Shown here: one piece after another, positions 30,869 through 43,189 of the stretch
Layout of the letters: each line of letters opens with the position of its first letter
How positions within the stretch are numbered: the stretch's first letter is position 1
Origin: Bactericera cockerelli
Taxonomy: Eukaryota; Arthropoda; Insecta; Hemiptera; Triozidae
NCBI GenBank assembly: GCA_024516035.1
Contig: CM044957.1
Location: forward strand, 16,440,564 to 16,504,563
Direction: 5' to 3'
DNA: 64,000 nucleotides
Notes under the pieces: model-generated
The model's input: only the letters and a program-made list of their open reading frames with translations
The model's database searches: none
Told to the model about the DNA's origin: nothing
Position numbers and translations under genes: made by a program

Positions 30869-31265
30869 AATACCACAAGACATAACATTCTATTTAAGAT
30901 TTTAAAGTTGGTCCGTGCCCAGCCTGACTAGGGCAGCGTAGGCATTTTTTGTTGTTGCTGAAACCCAAAAAAAAAGTCGCCCGTGACCCTTTCAAAGGCT
31001 ATAAACCCCCCCCCTCCCAAATAATAAGTAAACTATCTAAGGTTATTGTTAAAATTAGTGACTTATGAAGAAAAAACAACTCCAAAACTTTTTTCGGTGC
31101 GCACCTGACAAAACTACGGATGTTATAGGTATTACTAATATAATTAATCAATAATTTATTTAACATTCAGAAACGAGGAAAGACAGCACAGTTTTTGTCA
31201 AAAAAATATTCCATTAGGGTGACACAGCAAACACACACATAGGTTGTCAATATTTATGTAATATT

Positions 31266-31414
31266 ACCGACCTCAGTAGTTTGATCGATAAGACAGCGGC
31301 GGACTTGTAAAATGGAGGTATCGATGGTTCGAGTCCCAAAATCGGTAAAAATTTAGTAGTGTGAATTTGAGTAATTGTGACATCATGATAGTTAACCACA
31401 AATATGATAACTTT
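31266..31414 (+). repeat. tRNA-derived SINE, family S2
   Basis: ACCGACCTCAGTAGTTTGAT head, GATGGTTCGAGTCCC B-box, body ending CACAAATATGATAAC. Confidence 0.78.
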
Positions 31415-31739
31415 ATTTTTCATCAATGTAATATTTATGGGAATGAATGTTTATTAGAACAACTCCTGGAGTAATTTACAATTATGCAATGTGGACGAGA
31501 ATTAACAATTCATGAAAGAGTAACAAAACTGATCCGAAGAGTTTTTTTTACTAGTTTTATCCTTCTTTCACTAAAAAATCACAAACCAGCTACTCATATT
31601 CACAACATTCAGCCTGGATGGGGCCGGGAATAGCCAGAATCATGATGGATTGATTTTTAGTGGTCACCGTCCAAGTTTCAACTTCAATAGACGTTGCTCA
31701 ATATCAGTGATTTTACGAAGAAATTTAATGCTGTATCTA

Positions 31740-32115
31740 CCAGAAGGGACGTGCTCTGGTGTGGGATGCAACCTGTTCTGATTCACTAGCGAGAACCAAC
31801 ATAAGCGATGCTGAAGGATCTGGATTTTCCTCTGAGAACGCTGCACGCAAAAAGCACTTGAAATACTCAAGGATCAAAGACAACTATAGCTTTCTTACGT
31901 TTTCAGTTGAAACGTTGGGTCCTGAAGCAACTGAGTCGATATTTTTTCTAAGAAATATGGTCTCTGCCCTTCGGCGCGTTTCTTGTGATTCTCGCTCGCA
32001 TCAGTTCTTGATACAAAAAATATCACAGGCCATAGAAAGGGCAAAAACTCGAGCATCAAAGGCACGCTTCCTCTCGGTAGTGAGTTCGAAGAAGGGTTTT
32101 ACCTTTGAAATATAA
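31740..32115 (+). pseudogene. C-terminal fragment of a non-LTR retrotransposon polyprotein
   Basis: The open frame from about 31759 to the stop at 32113-32115 reads MWDATCSDSLARTNISDAEG, then SVETLGPEATESIFFLRNMV and FLIQKISQAIERAKTRASKA. The pattern VWDxTCxDTL...VETLGP...FLxQRISxAIQRGN is common at the C-terminus of LINE ORF2-like proteins in invertebrates. The RT part is missing, so it is a dead 5'-truncated insertion. Confidence 0.65.
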
Positions 32116-32656
32116 TACTCTACCTATGCTGATGATGTTAGTTCCCGGTCTGGTCGGATTCGTCAGCCAGCCGGACGACCACCTGGCACAAGTTTTAACG
32201 AAAAAACCAAAGTTGTATTTAACGTGCCATTAACGCTGGTTCGACTAATTCTAATGTCTTTCTTTAGTCATTTCCTCTGAAGAAGCTCACCTCCACTTGC
32301 TCAGTCATTGATTGGGGAATTCATGCAGGAACGTATAACAATGGCTATTGACCTATTAAATACCATGATTAAGTTCCTCAAGTAAGGACAATGCATTTGT
32401 GGCATAGCACTCACTCCACTGCTATGTGCATAGGCCGCATGAGACTTTCCCCTATTTTTACTGGCAAATTAGTACGAGTAAAATAAACTTCGCTTAAAAT
32501 TTGCTACAGGCCGTTACAGCTCAATCCTCAAAATTTCTTGGGAAACTACGTACTATGAAGAATTTCAACTTGAATGAACAAAATAATGAGGTATTTTTTT
32601 ACAAGTTTCTGAGGGTCCAGTCAGTTTAGTTCATAAGGTACTCATGTTAACATAAT

Positions 32657-32780
32657 GATATAATTATGATGTCACGATTACTACAACTCGCCTTACTATA
32701 AACTTTTGTCCTACACAGGTTTTGAAACACCGACTTCCATCTTATAAGTCCTCAGACTTAACGATCGAGCTCTGAGGGTA
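32657..32780 (-). repeat. tRNA-derived SINE, family S2, diverged
   Basis: Minus-strand head (CAGAGCTCGATCGTTAAGTC) and B-box-like GGTGTTTCAAAACC with part of the body. Confidence 0.55.
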
Positions 32781-35700
32781 AACTTGACCCAATATCACCC
32801 ATTACTTGTAATTTTCCCAATGAAACTATCATGTCATTCGTAAAAAAATCTAGGGACTCGGGATATTTTACCTCAAACACAGTTTTTCCCCAGTGCCCTT
32901 CATAATTCTGTAGGCACTTCCTTATAAGGGAAAATCCAAAAAAGATTAAAATTATCTACATATTTAAACTAAAAAAAAAACATTTCATGTAACTGATTTT
33001 ACTTACCATTTTATGAAATGGTCCGAATAGGCAGGGATAAGGGTGAAACACATTTTGACAAACATATATTTTTCTAAAAGTTTCAAAAAGTTATGAGATG
33101 AAATGATCACATAATTTTACCGAGGAAATCTCGGTTTTAACTTTTACACTAACTAGGTTCTGAACAATTATTTTTTAGATACTAGGTCAAGTACTATTTT
33201 AGTACTACATTCGAAATGAATAATAATCGTGTTGAAAGAGGCTTGTCCTCGGTACCTGCTAACGTGTACCATGTACACAATACATGTATGTTTTCTACAT
33301 TATGCGATACTGTGACATCATGCGATGCACAAATAATGTACAGATGTGTTTTTTAAGCGCTAAACAGTCACTATACCTCGCTACCCATTGGATAAATATT
33401 TATGACGGGCAAGGGAGCAACTCAGAGCAATTTATTGCACATGGCTATGAATTTAGACCTAGAAAGATTTTATTTGTTTTTAATTTTTTTTTTTTTCAAT
33501 ACATAATAATGTACAAAATGTTCATGTGTTGATAAAACAACTAATATCATTAATAAATTATTGAGCGATAAATTGTGAGAAGAAAAATTGGTAGGTAGCA
33601 TCATGAAAAAGAAAAAAGAAATCCAGATCCCACTTACCACCGATACTTTTCAATTTTTTTCCAAAGAAATTTTGGTAACTTGTCTATTTTTATGTTTTTT
33701 ACGTGTTTTTAGGATTTCTCATTAAGAAGATTTGTGCATTCTTACAAAGGACGCTATAGTGAAGTGGCGCTGGACTATAGCGGCTTTTTAAAAGCGGACA
33801 ATTTCTTGTTTATTAAAGATCCTAAAAAAACGTAAAAAATCATAATATACAAATGTCGAACAAGCTATCAAATTTTGTGCGTGAAGTGGCGCGGTCAGGC
33901 TCGTCGTTGAAAAAAAAAAATCGTAATTGGAAAAGTATCGTTAAGTGTGAATGCGATAAGAGTGTTTTTCTCCTTCGGATTTTTGCCATATTTGGTTTTA
34001 ATATTTTGTAAACAAATCACAGCCTCTCGAAAACCAACTAACGAATAACGGAGTATATATTAGAGCAGTGAATTGTCTTTAGGACCTTGCGAAATAGTGG
34101 TAGAAAAAAACAAAACAAAATTAACATATCTAATGAAAATACCATTCACGACCTGCCTTGAGATTTCCTTGCATACTAATCCGTCACCGCAGATATACAT
34201 AAGAACTAGTAAAGTACTGCTTATGTATAATTTTAAATTATACATCATAGAGGTTTTTCATTTTAATTTTAAAATATCAATTTCCTCAACAAAAAATACA
34301 TTATAAATATCAACGAAGGATTGACAAAAAAATGATGCAAAAATAATATTTCGTTACATGAAAATAATCTACCAAAAGAGACATCTGATGGACAATATGG
34401 CAAAATGGACAGTAATCGCTTCTGATTTGTTTACACTATTGCTAATATGGATAACTGATGATCAATTACAATACAATAAGTCTATTAAATATGTACAAAA
34501 TTTTGTAAGAATCCGTTCAGTATAATTCTCGAATTTTGTGTATTGTAAGAAATAAAAATAACATACATAGAGATAGAAAGACACAATAAATACCCCAGTT
34601 GCTCAGGAGACTACGAGAAGTCAAAACATATGATTTTCTTTTGTATTAGGACAATTATTTTTCAGAAACGAACATAACAGTTTCGGTATCATTGAATAAG
34701 ATAGGTAGTAAACTTAATGCAGTTTTGAAACATTTCAGATTTCATAATAAATTACGTAAAAATATACAAGTTTTTTTTTATGAAAGTTGAATTAATTATT
34801 TCGTTCACTAAATTATGTAATTTTTTATTAAATTGAAAACGAAATTTTTTAACTGCAACTGCAATTTATTTAAACGTCACGAATCACAATTTTATTTGTT
34901 TAAATCCATTTTTGTAAACAACAAGAAAAACACATGAGTAAATAAAAATAAAATGCTCCTACTATGACTTTTCTTATCTAGAATGAAATCTAACACAGAG
35001 GAGACTGTACTTCCGGACAGTCTAAACTAGAAAAACCTCCGAGGTGTGACTGCAGCTCTGTGGCTAGAGCTTTCGAGTTCGAAGACCCAGTCAGGCAGAA
35101 TATTATAACAAAAAAAAACAACATTTTTCCACTCTTGCAAAACTGGTCGCTGAAGCACTAAGCAACAGATTAATCAGTCCATTTCTCTTTTGGGCTTAAC
35201 GGATGACTAGTTAAAACCCCAATTATAGCTTATCTGTGCAATTAGGTAATCTAGTAATTTATGGAAAAGGCATTTGAGACGAAGACTTTTTAAAAATTCT
35301 TTCTTAACTAAGATTAAGTTCTAGCTCTATTGAAAAAAAAAAAAAAAAATCATAGATAGGTGAAAATATTTAAACAAATTCCTTTTATGTACCACGAGTT
35401 TATTCAGTTAAGACAAGAATCATTAGTTGATAAAAATATAAAAAATAAAATAAAATGGGCGTTTATTTTCCGAGTTCTTTTTATAGCTATAGTAAAGATT
35501 CAAATAAACGTTAGATTGTAAAAAAAATAAACAATAATTGTAAGGTCAACATTACATTGATTCAAAATTACTTTTTTTGGAATCAAGAGAGCCTAATTGG
35601 TCAGAAACTCAGAATAGAAATTTTATCCCAATTTTCAAGAAAGTAACAGATTGCAATACCTTCTACAACCTAATTTTAGACAATAGAAAGTAAAAAAGGA

Positions 35701-36424
35701 CGCGAAACACTCATCTTCCATTAAAATATTAAGAATACTCGCAAAAAATAAAGAATGATGCGTGCCGATAATTGGTTCAGTTAGAATCATAATAAGAGTT
35801 AATACTAAAATAAAAGTAACAAACTAGGAACATTCAATAGGTCTTCGTAGTAAGTCTTCCCCATTCATGTGTGAAATAAGCACAAGGAACTCAGAATAGA
35901 CTTGAAATATACACTTCCCATGACACAAGACAACATTAACAATTCACATTTGAAAGGATCATTGAAATCACAGTAAAATAGTACAGAACAACAATTAATT
36001 GTACACATTATGTACAATTTCTTTAAAAAAAAATAATATTAAAAAAAAAAAAATTCTTTTAAATCAAAGGTTATTGTTAAGTGGAAACTTACATAGCTCT
36101 CATATTATTGACCTCACCCAGCCTTGAATCATGAGGATACCTAAAGCAATTGTATTTGTCAGGGAGCGAATTTGAAAATATTGCTTGGACAAAATATCAT
36201 ATTAATACTAAATCGTAATATTAAAAATATTAAGATTGAGTTTTTTCCGTTTTTTTTTTCTTAATAAAAAACAGGTTTCAACAACAATGTTGTCTGCTCT
36301 CTTTCAGGAGCATATATGAAAACATTTCTTTCGAAAAGTCGAGTTGTTTCATGGTGTCTAAGAAATAATTCCATCGGTACATTACAAAAAAAAAATCTAT
36401 AATGAAGCGATAACCTATTTTTTC
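32781..36424. other. Long AT-rich stretch without a supported gene
   Basis: Only short, low-content open frames. A weak tRNA-like segment lies near 35040-35095, and a trace of S3 near 35697-35717. No promoter, exon or RNA gene is supported. Confidence 0.6.
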
Positions 36425-36975
36425 AACTACAGAGTCCCCCATGGTTTATGAACCATTTTGGAATGCCCATATTTTTCGAAACTGAAGCTTTCTAATGACT
36501 TTTTTCTTTCATGAGACTAGAAAATAGAGAGCCATTTATTATAATACTCACCATTTACGTTTTCAAGATCACATCACGGAGGTTTTAGAGTGCATGAATT
36601 CAGAGCTCAGGCGTTCTCAAGTTACGATGCATCGCGTTTACCAACATGTATTTAGGGATAGAATTGATTTTCAGGTTTCATAGCATCTTTCAGTTCTTGT
36701 AGGGCTTTTTTTGGTTTTTACCCAAATCAAGAATACAAGGAATCCAGGCTATCCCCAAAGACCTTTCAGTAAACGCGATGAACAGTTCGAGAGAATGTCT
36801 CAATTCATGCATTCGGCATCAAGACCAACATCTTCATGGTGATTGATGTGATCTTTAACACGTAAATTGTATTTGTTTTCTAGCATTCCATCAAAGAAAA
36901 ATTCATTATGAAACTTCAGTTGTGACAATAGAGGCATTTCAAAATGATTCATGATCAATGGTGGACTGTGTGCAT
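36425..36975. mobile_element. Diverged foldback element, ~550 bp
   Basis: The left half (ATGAACCATTTTGGAATGCC; CATTTACGTTTTCAAGATCA) is inverted in the right half (GGCATTTCAAAATGATTCAT; TGATCTTTAACACGTAAATT). The arms have drifted, suggesting an old copy. Confidence 0.6.
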
Positions 36976-37244
36976 TAATTTTCCAAAGATATTAGGATTG
37001 TTAAATTCATAATTTTGAAATGATTCTTATCCTATTTCAACACAATGTTGAAATAACTTTTGAATTACACGATGATACAATATCAATTTCAGTTTAGGAA
37101 TTATAAATAAACTGTTGCTCAATGGTAGGTACTGTTATCACATCATTTTAAAAACCGAAAATGTACCTCGAGTAGTTTACCCCGCGACACACAGGAGCCG
37201 AACACAGCGTAGAAACCACAGCACAGCTCCACAGCAAGGTCCAT

Positions 37245-37388
37245 TCATTTCTCACCTCCCCGGGATCTCTTGCCTCCTACCCTCCCCCGCTTCCCTCCCT
37301 TACCTGCGGAGGTGCTGGCTTCAGCTTTGCTACCAGCAGCTGAGGTGCTCGCTGCAGCTTTGCTACTAGCAGCGGGCTTCTTCTTTGC
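37245..37388 (-). CDS. RFC1: RFC1 terminal exon
   Basis: 144 nt including the stop (37245-37247). Begins AKKKPAASSKAAASTSAAGS and ends KGGKRGRVGGKRSRGGEK. Acceptor TTGTTTCAG, phase 0, matching the previous exon. A GTAAGG inside (about 37300-37305 on the minus strand) could be a further donor, but the in-frame basic tail looks like the usual RFC1 end, so reading through is preferred. Confidence 0.78.
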   Translation of the reverse strand, partial: AKKKPAASSKAAASTSAAGSKAEASTSAGKGGKRGRVGGKRSRGGEK

Positions 37389-40300
37389 CTGAAACAAACG
37401 AAAATAAGTTGTTCAGTCAACCACTCAGCGGAAGGACATTGTGATTGGATATTGCGCATTTGAATTCTTATTTTTTGGTATAAGTTGAGTGAAATCGATA
37501 GTAGTGTTGTAAAACACCTATAAGCGGCGGGTGTTTGAAAACACATAACTTGGAAAAAGTGTTGGGTGTTTTTCTCCAAATCAAATATTGTGTTTTTGTC
37601 AGTCACGTGTTTCATTGAAAACACCTCTCTGGTTGGAAGAAAAACACGAAACACTTGATTCCTATTTGGGTGTTTTCAAACACCCACCTCTTTTAGGTGT
37701 TTTACAACATTACTATCGACTTCACTCAACTTTATACCAAAAAATAAGAATTCAAATGCGCAATATCCAATCACAATGGAGATAGAGCGCTAGCGGTGAT
37801 TCAAATTCAACTAATGTGTTTTTCACAGTCACATTTCATCGTAAACACTTATGACCGATTCTTCATTTTTGCCAAAAACACGAACCACCTAACCTCAAAA
37901 TCAGCGTTTCGCTCGAAATACGCTTACTTTTTGCAAATTCAGAGATTGGCAAGAATATAAACAAAATTGTGGCGGTAATTTAAAAAAAACCTTCATTATG
38001 TGAAATTGAGGCGTATTTGGTGTTTGATCATTTGTCAAATAATTAAATATAATAATCTTTACTCTATAGAAATAAACAACGAATTTGATTATTCAACAGG
38101 GTTCAACAAACAACCATAAACATTATTTACGAAAAATTCTCTAGAATAATTCATTTTTAATTCTCATTAAACTATCCCTTTTTCTCTTTTACCTTACTAC
38201 AGTCATTGCTTCCCAGCTTCATTTTTTTTATATTTCTTCATCTGTTAACTTGCCGATGAGGGCGATGAGGTAAAGTGAAGTCGCTGAGATTAATGTTTTG
38301 GGGATCGCGCATGGCACTTGGTCTATTTTTGTGCATAAATTTAAAATTGTCGAAATCGAATTTTGTTTCAACGAAATTCGGATCGCCCTAAAAGATTATT
38401 GCTTTAAACCTGGCGGGACACAGTCATATATATATTATATACGAATGTCAAGGAACCAAGGTCTGTCGTAATCTAGCTTGTGATCAATTGTATACTATGG
38501 ACATGAAAGGAGCCTAGACATTGGATTTGGGCGTCCATATAATCCTCTCACCACCGTGATTTAGGTATCAATACCTATCTCACGGACACGGAATTATTAT
38601 TATAATTGTATACTATTTGTAAAATATTTTTTTTTGTAATTATTACTTAGTTACGCGCGCCCTAAAACTTTTTATATTCTTGTTGCAAATAATATTGAAT
38701 GTTATAGATGGCGGCATGCAGTCATATCCGACATTGAAGGAACTAAGATTACGACAGACGATTACAACAGACCTTTTGGTTCCTTCAATGTCGGATATGA
38801 CTGCGTGCCGTTAGGTTATAATCGAGTTATTTTGCCTTAAATTACAGGCAATTGTATTTGCAACAATAATAAAAAAAGTTTTAGTTCGCGTGTAAGTTTA
38901 TAAAAATTACAAAATTGATTTAAATTTTTTATATTTATGATAAAAATAGAACGCAAATGACTTCTGCTAGTAGGATTATATTTACTCTGCGAGAAAAAAA
39001 CATCTTAGTAAAAAAATCTTGTGACTGAGGTATGTATTGTTAGTACCTCTTTGGTAACTTCAGCAATAAGAGTTAAAATATTTTGCCGTACCCTGTAGAA
39101 ATTTCGATAAAAATTTCAAGACGTTGGTAGCTTCGGGTACATTAGCTTTTCTTGTTTTTATGCTTTCTGTTTATGTTCTTGAATTTTTAAATTTTGGCGC
39201 TTTTACTTTTTTGCTACCTTTGGCGTATTTCACAAAAAATACGCCAACTCCGTTTCGCGAGAGCAAAACTCTACTGGCGCTATCTTGAAGAATCCTTTGG
39301 AACTAACATTTTTCGAAAAACACGGTGTTTTTTTGAAGGTGAAGAACCGAGTCTTATCTGATTGGGAGAAAAACACCAAATACTTATTTCCAATTAAGGT
39401 GTTTTCAAACACTCACCTCTCTTAGGTGTTTTCCAACAATATTAATCTAAAGGGAAGTATTAATAGCTTTTTCAATGAAATACAACAAGCTTGCTTGGAC
39501 TAAAGATTAAATTATTACTGAGGTTGACAGGCAACCATAAGCGTCTTGATATGGGTTACTTGTTCTGTTGTCAAGTCGAACGCGGCAGTCGGTACAGAGT
39601 TTCTATTACATTTTCTGGCGCGGCAATAAATGGCATGTTCCAGAAAAAATTCAAACAAAAGTAACATCCAAGTGCATTAGGCAAATTGCGTAATTTATCA
39701 AGAGTGCCTCGCAAGAAAATTGTGTGCATCCCTGAAAAATATTTATGTATGCAATGTGCAATGAACACGAACGGTGACCTCTTGAGAATTTCCAACCTGA
39801 TTTCAGATTCAATATTCAAGAAGATTTTTAATATTAACGACTATTTTCAATGAATATTTTTGTGCAAAATTGCTAACCCAACTTCAACTATTTAAAATCT
39901 TTTAACATTAGTTGCATACGTATGACATTTTCTCATTGAAATACAATACTCACCATGATCATAGCGTCAGCATCCACATTGCCCGACCAATAGTGCATGC
40001 CATATGTCTGCACCAGAACAATACTTACCATGATCATAGCGTCAGCATCCACATTGCCCGACCAATAGTGCATGCCATATGCCTGCACTAGAACAATACT
40101 CACCATGATCATAGCGTCAGCATCCACATTGCCCGACCAATAGTGCATGCCATATGCCTGCACTAGAACAATACTCACCATGATCATAGCGTCAGCATCC
40201 ACATTGCCCGACCAATAGTGCATGCCATATGCCTGCACTAGAACAATACTCACCATGATCATAGCGTCAGCATCCACATTGCCCGACCAATAGTGCATGT

Positions 40301-41791
40301 CATATGTCTGCACTAGAACAATACTCACCATGATCATAGCGTCAGCATCCACATTATCCTCCTCCTCGGTATCCTCCGGCTCCTCCTCCCCCTCCATTCC
40401 TTCCTCTTCGTCTGCTTTGGGGCCCTTTCCTTTCTTCACAGGAGCTACCAGGGCATAGGGTGTCACTATCGCGGCCTTGTTGTACGCCCTTGTAAACGCG
40501 GCTTTCACCTGAATTAAGAAACAGAGTTCATGATCTTACTTGGATATTTGATCGTAGATGATAAATATTGACGCCATAATAATACCAGTAACAGGAAAAA
40601 AGAACGGGCAGGTTCTTTGTGTGTGAGCTGACAGAATTTTGATGACCTTCAAGAGGGATGGAAGTCCATACCTTGTTACTAAGTCCCGCATATCCATTAG
40701 CCTCAGTTATTTGTGATTTTACTTCCGAGAAGAAAAAAAAATATTTCCTGACATGTCGAAACCTCCGGAGCAACTTTGGTTTTGTATCTGTCTCTTATTT
40801 GCATTCCTTGCAAATCTCAGAAACTACTGAACGGATTTTAGCGAAATTTTGTACAAATAATTATAGGAGATGTATTGTAGTCATTGTACATGGTCCCAAT
40901 ATAATTGTATCAGCTTCAAACTAGCATATCGTATTGTAGTCATTGTACATGGTCCCAATATAATTGTATCAGCTTCAAACTAGCATATCTTGGAGATAGA
41001 GACCATGCGCCTAAACTCTAACTTTTTAATTAAACGTTATATCTCGTGAACAGAATTAGAGGAATGCAAGCTGTTTTCCCGTTAGTCTTGTGATCTAGTT
41101 AGCAGAGGGATCCGTTGGTTCTAATCCCATCCGATACTAGAATTTATTTGAGTATATAACCACATGATAATAAAACTGTGAAAGTTAGGTGGTAGAAAAT
41201 GCTTTAAGCATTAACCTCGGCTGGTGGTTACCTTCCTCTAAAGAGTATTATTATGTTGTAACTTCTGTTTTAGATAACATATTCATATAATTTACGTTTC
41301 GTACTAGCAGATTACACCCGCTTTGTAGAGCCATTAAAAATTAAACTAGCCAACGTCGATGGCACATTGAATACACACCAGTTCTTATTCTCATTCAGTC
41401 ACTGAAATTAAGGCTAAGAATCGGATGGGTGACCATTCAAATTCGAACCCTATTCCCCTGCTCGCTTAGGCTGGGTGAAGTCAATTTGTGTAGCTTGTTT
41501 GTGAGTTTCCAGCGAATGGAGGTTAAAACCAGCATCGTCATATATTATCATGTAGTTGAAAAAAAAGGGTGGTTTACCTTGCTCTCGATCTTAGTCATGG
41601 GGTCTGTTGCATGAGGCCAGCTCGCCACCTCACAGATGCTATCCAGATCCTCCCTTGTCAGACAATAATGTTGCAACAGGGCCAAGGCATCTGCAACACC
41701 ATCCGAGCCATTTTTGGCTAGAGGTTCCAAGATGGCATCTCTGAGATAACGCATGTAGTCGAGATTCATCGATTCCTTACTGCTTGACATT
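37245..41791 (-). CDS. RFC1: Replication factor C subunit 1, last three exons (5' part not in view)
   Basis: RFC1 is the large subunit of the clamp loader that opens and loads PCNA at primer-template junctions in the nucleus. The three exons join in one frame (214 + 180 + 144 nt) and give the C-terminal ~178 residues: a helical part (NLDYMRYLRDAILEPLAKNG, LLQHYCLTREDLDSICEVAS), the diagnostic IESK-VKAAFTRAYNK block, an acidic tract, DADAMIM, and a Lys/Ala/Ser-rich basic tail. Vertebrate RFC1 ends the same way: acidic stretch, ETDAMI, Lys-rich tail. The BRCT and AAA+ exons should lie at higher coordinates, but none was found between 41792 and 64000. Either a very long intron spans the hexamerin gene, or the upstream exons are missing or misassembled. 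Coordinates span introns. Confidence 0.88.
37438..37782. mobile_element. Foldback MITE with repeated GTGTTTTC motifs
   Basis: The left arm GTGATTGGATATTGCGCATT is complemented at the right (AATGCGCAATATCCAATCAC). Internal AAAACACC/GGTGTTTT arms. A related fragment is at 39295-39440. It sits just upstream of the RFC1 terminal exon in the last intron. Confidence 0.8.
38496..38605 (+). repeat. 3' part of SINE family S5
   Basis: Matches the last ~110 bp of 17622-17975 (GGACATGAAAGGAGCCTAGA to CACGGACACGGAATTATTAT). Confidence 0.78.
38712..38812. mobile_element. Short foldback element
   Basis: GGCATGCAGTCATATCCGAC and its near-complement GTCGGATATGACTGCGTGCC flank a short centre. A decayed relative lies at about 38408-38475. 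Confidence 0.7.
39944..40355. repeat. 75-bp minisatellite across the RFC1 exon-intron boundary
   Basis: Five full 75-bp units start at 39944, 40019, 40094, 40169 and 40244, followed by a 37-bp partial unit at 40319-40355 that is the genuine exon end. Each unit holds the last exonic codons (NVDADAMIM) plus the donor and about 45 bp of intron. Units differ by one to a few bases; the unit at 40019 has GTAAGT where the others have GTGAGT. Confidence 0.96.
40329..40508 (-). CDS. RFC1: RFC1 penultimate exon, shortest form
   Basis: 180 nt (60 codons): VKAAFTRAYNKAAIVTPYAL, VAPVKKGKGPK, a Glu/Asp-rich tract and NVDADAMIM. Acceptor TAATTCAG; the first donor GTGAGTATTG is at 40327-40328. Five further donors lie downstream in a 75-bp tandem repeat (at 40252-40253, 40177-40178, 40102-40103, 40027-40028 and 39952-39953). 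The frame stays open through all of them, so the exon could extend to 39954. Confidence 0.88.
40872..40989. repeat. 59-bp direct tandem duplication in an RFC1 intron
   Basis: Two identical or near-identical units, 40872-40930 and 40931-40989, each starting GTATTGTAGTCATTGTACAT. Confidence 0.92.
41082..41252 (+). repeat. tRNA-derived SINE, family S6
   Basis: A diverged head (GGATCCGTTGGTTCTAATCC), then ACCACATGATAATAAAACTG and the block GTTAGGTGGTAGAAAATGCT shared with 63528-63742. Confidence 0.72.
41578..41791 (-). CDS. RFC1: RFC1 antepenultimate exon
   Basis: 214 nt: one base completes a codon from the previous exon, then 71 codons from MSSSKESMNLDYMRYLRD to MTKIESK. The acceptor is CTCAACAG, the donor GTAAACCA. 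The Met encoded at the second base of the exon is probably internal: family alignments continue upstream, and a good acceptor immediately precedes it. Confidence 0.87.
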
Positions 41792-41851
41792 CTGTTGAGG
41801 GAATAAAAATGATTCGTTTGTATGTGTGCTGTGCATGTCTGTACTTTTATA

Positions 41852-41994
41852 TAGTCGAACCTGGAAATAATGAGAACTCAAGGGACTGGAATTTTTTCTC
41901 TTATATCCAGGATTCTCTTATAAAGAGGTTATTTATCTTAAAGAGAGGTAAATTTGACTTAAAATTTGTTCTTTTATATCCAGGTTTGACTGTA
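41852..41994. mobile_element. pogo/Tigger-like MITE
   Basis: Ends GTCGAACCTGG and CCAGGTTTGACTG between TA dinucleotides (41852-41853, 41993-41994). The ends resemble the CAGTCAAACCTGGATAT termini of pogo/Tigger elements. Internal arms repeat TTATATCCAGG. It starts about 60 bp upstream of the RFC1 exon acceptor. Confidence 0.72.
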
Positions 41995-42569
41995 TTTCGA
42001 AAACCACAAGACATACGATTATTGAGCTCAAAATTGGTATGGTGCAACTCAAACCGTCCATTTACAAACATGGAGCTTGTGAATGGACGGTTTGAGTTTT
42101 TCAGCCTCCAAGACAAGACATCACTCATAAGTCATTTCTTCTTTAAAAAAAAACAATGAAATTTTTACTTCATGGTACATAGGGAGGTTGGCTGTATGAA
42201 ATGGCCTTGCCTACCAATGTAAAAAAACTAAATATAGGGAGTTCTTTCGATTGAGCTACTGAGGTCGGTCGTTGGTTTTTTCTATTATTAATATTTGTTT
42301 TTAAAACCATCAGATCTTTTCCAAATTTTTAATGAAAATTTACCTAGTCAAGAACCGATGTCAATAATCAAGACTATTATTATAGGTATTCACTTCGGAT
42401 GACGTTCCTATTTCATCTAGCGGTAACACAACTAGTTTATTATAAATCATCCGAGCGGACCTGCGATGTTGCTACCGAGACAAATTACCGAAAAAGTTCA
42501 TGATCGGGTTTGAAAGACCGACGGACAAAAGTGCACGAAACAGACAAGTGTAGAGGCTTGTCATATACT

Positions 42570-42812
42570 CGTACATATGTATAGTCCTATCAAAGTCCTA
42601 AATAAAAAATTGGGTATAAGAAAGTTAGCTGTCCGCTTGGTGTCAAGATTGCTGAAGGGGGGGCAACCAACAACTTTGGATGAACTGTTCCTGAGCATGC
42701 ATGGTCGTCTTCAATCGAAACCCAAGATTTTCGAAACCCATTTGGCGAAAAAGAAAGTTTTGTTCCATCATTACAATGGTTCTGCCCATCAACTTGGCTA
42801 AAAATTGCTTTC
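42570..42812 (+). pseudogene. Mariner transposase relic
   Basis: The frame includes LGIRKLAVRLVSRLL, resembling KLGMRKLCARWVPRLL of mariner transposase, and KKKVLFHHYNGSAHQLG, resembling the catalytic KVLFHHDNAPAH block. In the second, the Asp is replaced by Tyr, so catalysis would be lost. The segments between are missing or scrambled. An internally deleted, dead copy. Confidence 0.7.
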
Positions 42813-43121
42813 ACATCTGACCTGGCTAACTGTGATAATTTTTATTTGCTAAAAATTTGGCTTAGGAGTAGAAGATCCAACTCAAATAACGAGGTCCACT
42901 CTCAGACAAAAGGCTAATTTCAAGACTTACAAGAGACATACATTTTGAGGGAGCAAAGAAATAGCAACGGTGATGGGAAAAGTGTGTGGTCTTGAAAAGA
43001 GACAACGTTGACAAATATAAGTCAGTTGTGTAGGCAAGTGTATCCAAATGCAGGCTCTTAATAATCCAAATTCATCAACCCTATTATACCCTTACCAGTG
43101 ACGGAGATACAGATCTTCTTG

Positions 43122-43152
<31 letters not shown>

Positions 43153-43157
43153 AGTTA

Positions 43158-43189
43158 ATCACACCTCAAGGGTACCCTTGAGGTGTGAT
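43158..43189. repeat. 32-bp perfect palindrome after a long A tract
   Basis: ATCACACCTCAAGGGT and its exact complement meet with no spacer, right after an A run at about 43122-43151. Confidence 0.9.

Noticed and set aside
37300..37305. A further RFC1 donor inside the terminal exon leading to another exon
   Set aside because: GTAAGG is a plausible donor, but no downstream RFC1-like exon was seen, and the read-through gives the usual Lys-rich end and a stop.
37277..37654. 125-codon minus-strand ORF
   Set aside because: It overlaps the RFC1 terminal exon in another frame and runs into a MITE; the RFC1 frame is supported by phase and family end.
39933..40508. 191-codon ORF treated as a single RFC1 exon with five extra repeat units
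   Set aside because: Every unit carries a good splice donor, and the intron-derived part is not RFC1-like. The 60-codon exon ending at 40329 fits the family best; longer forms are kept only as a splicing hypothesis.
41790..41790. MSSSKESM as the start of a short independent protein
   Set aside because: The Met is preceded at once by a splice acceptor, and the sequence is the internal RFC1 C-terminal region.
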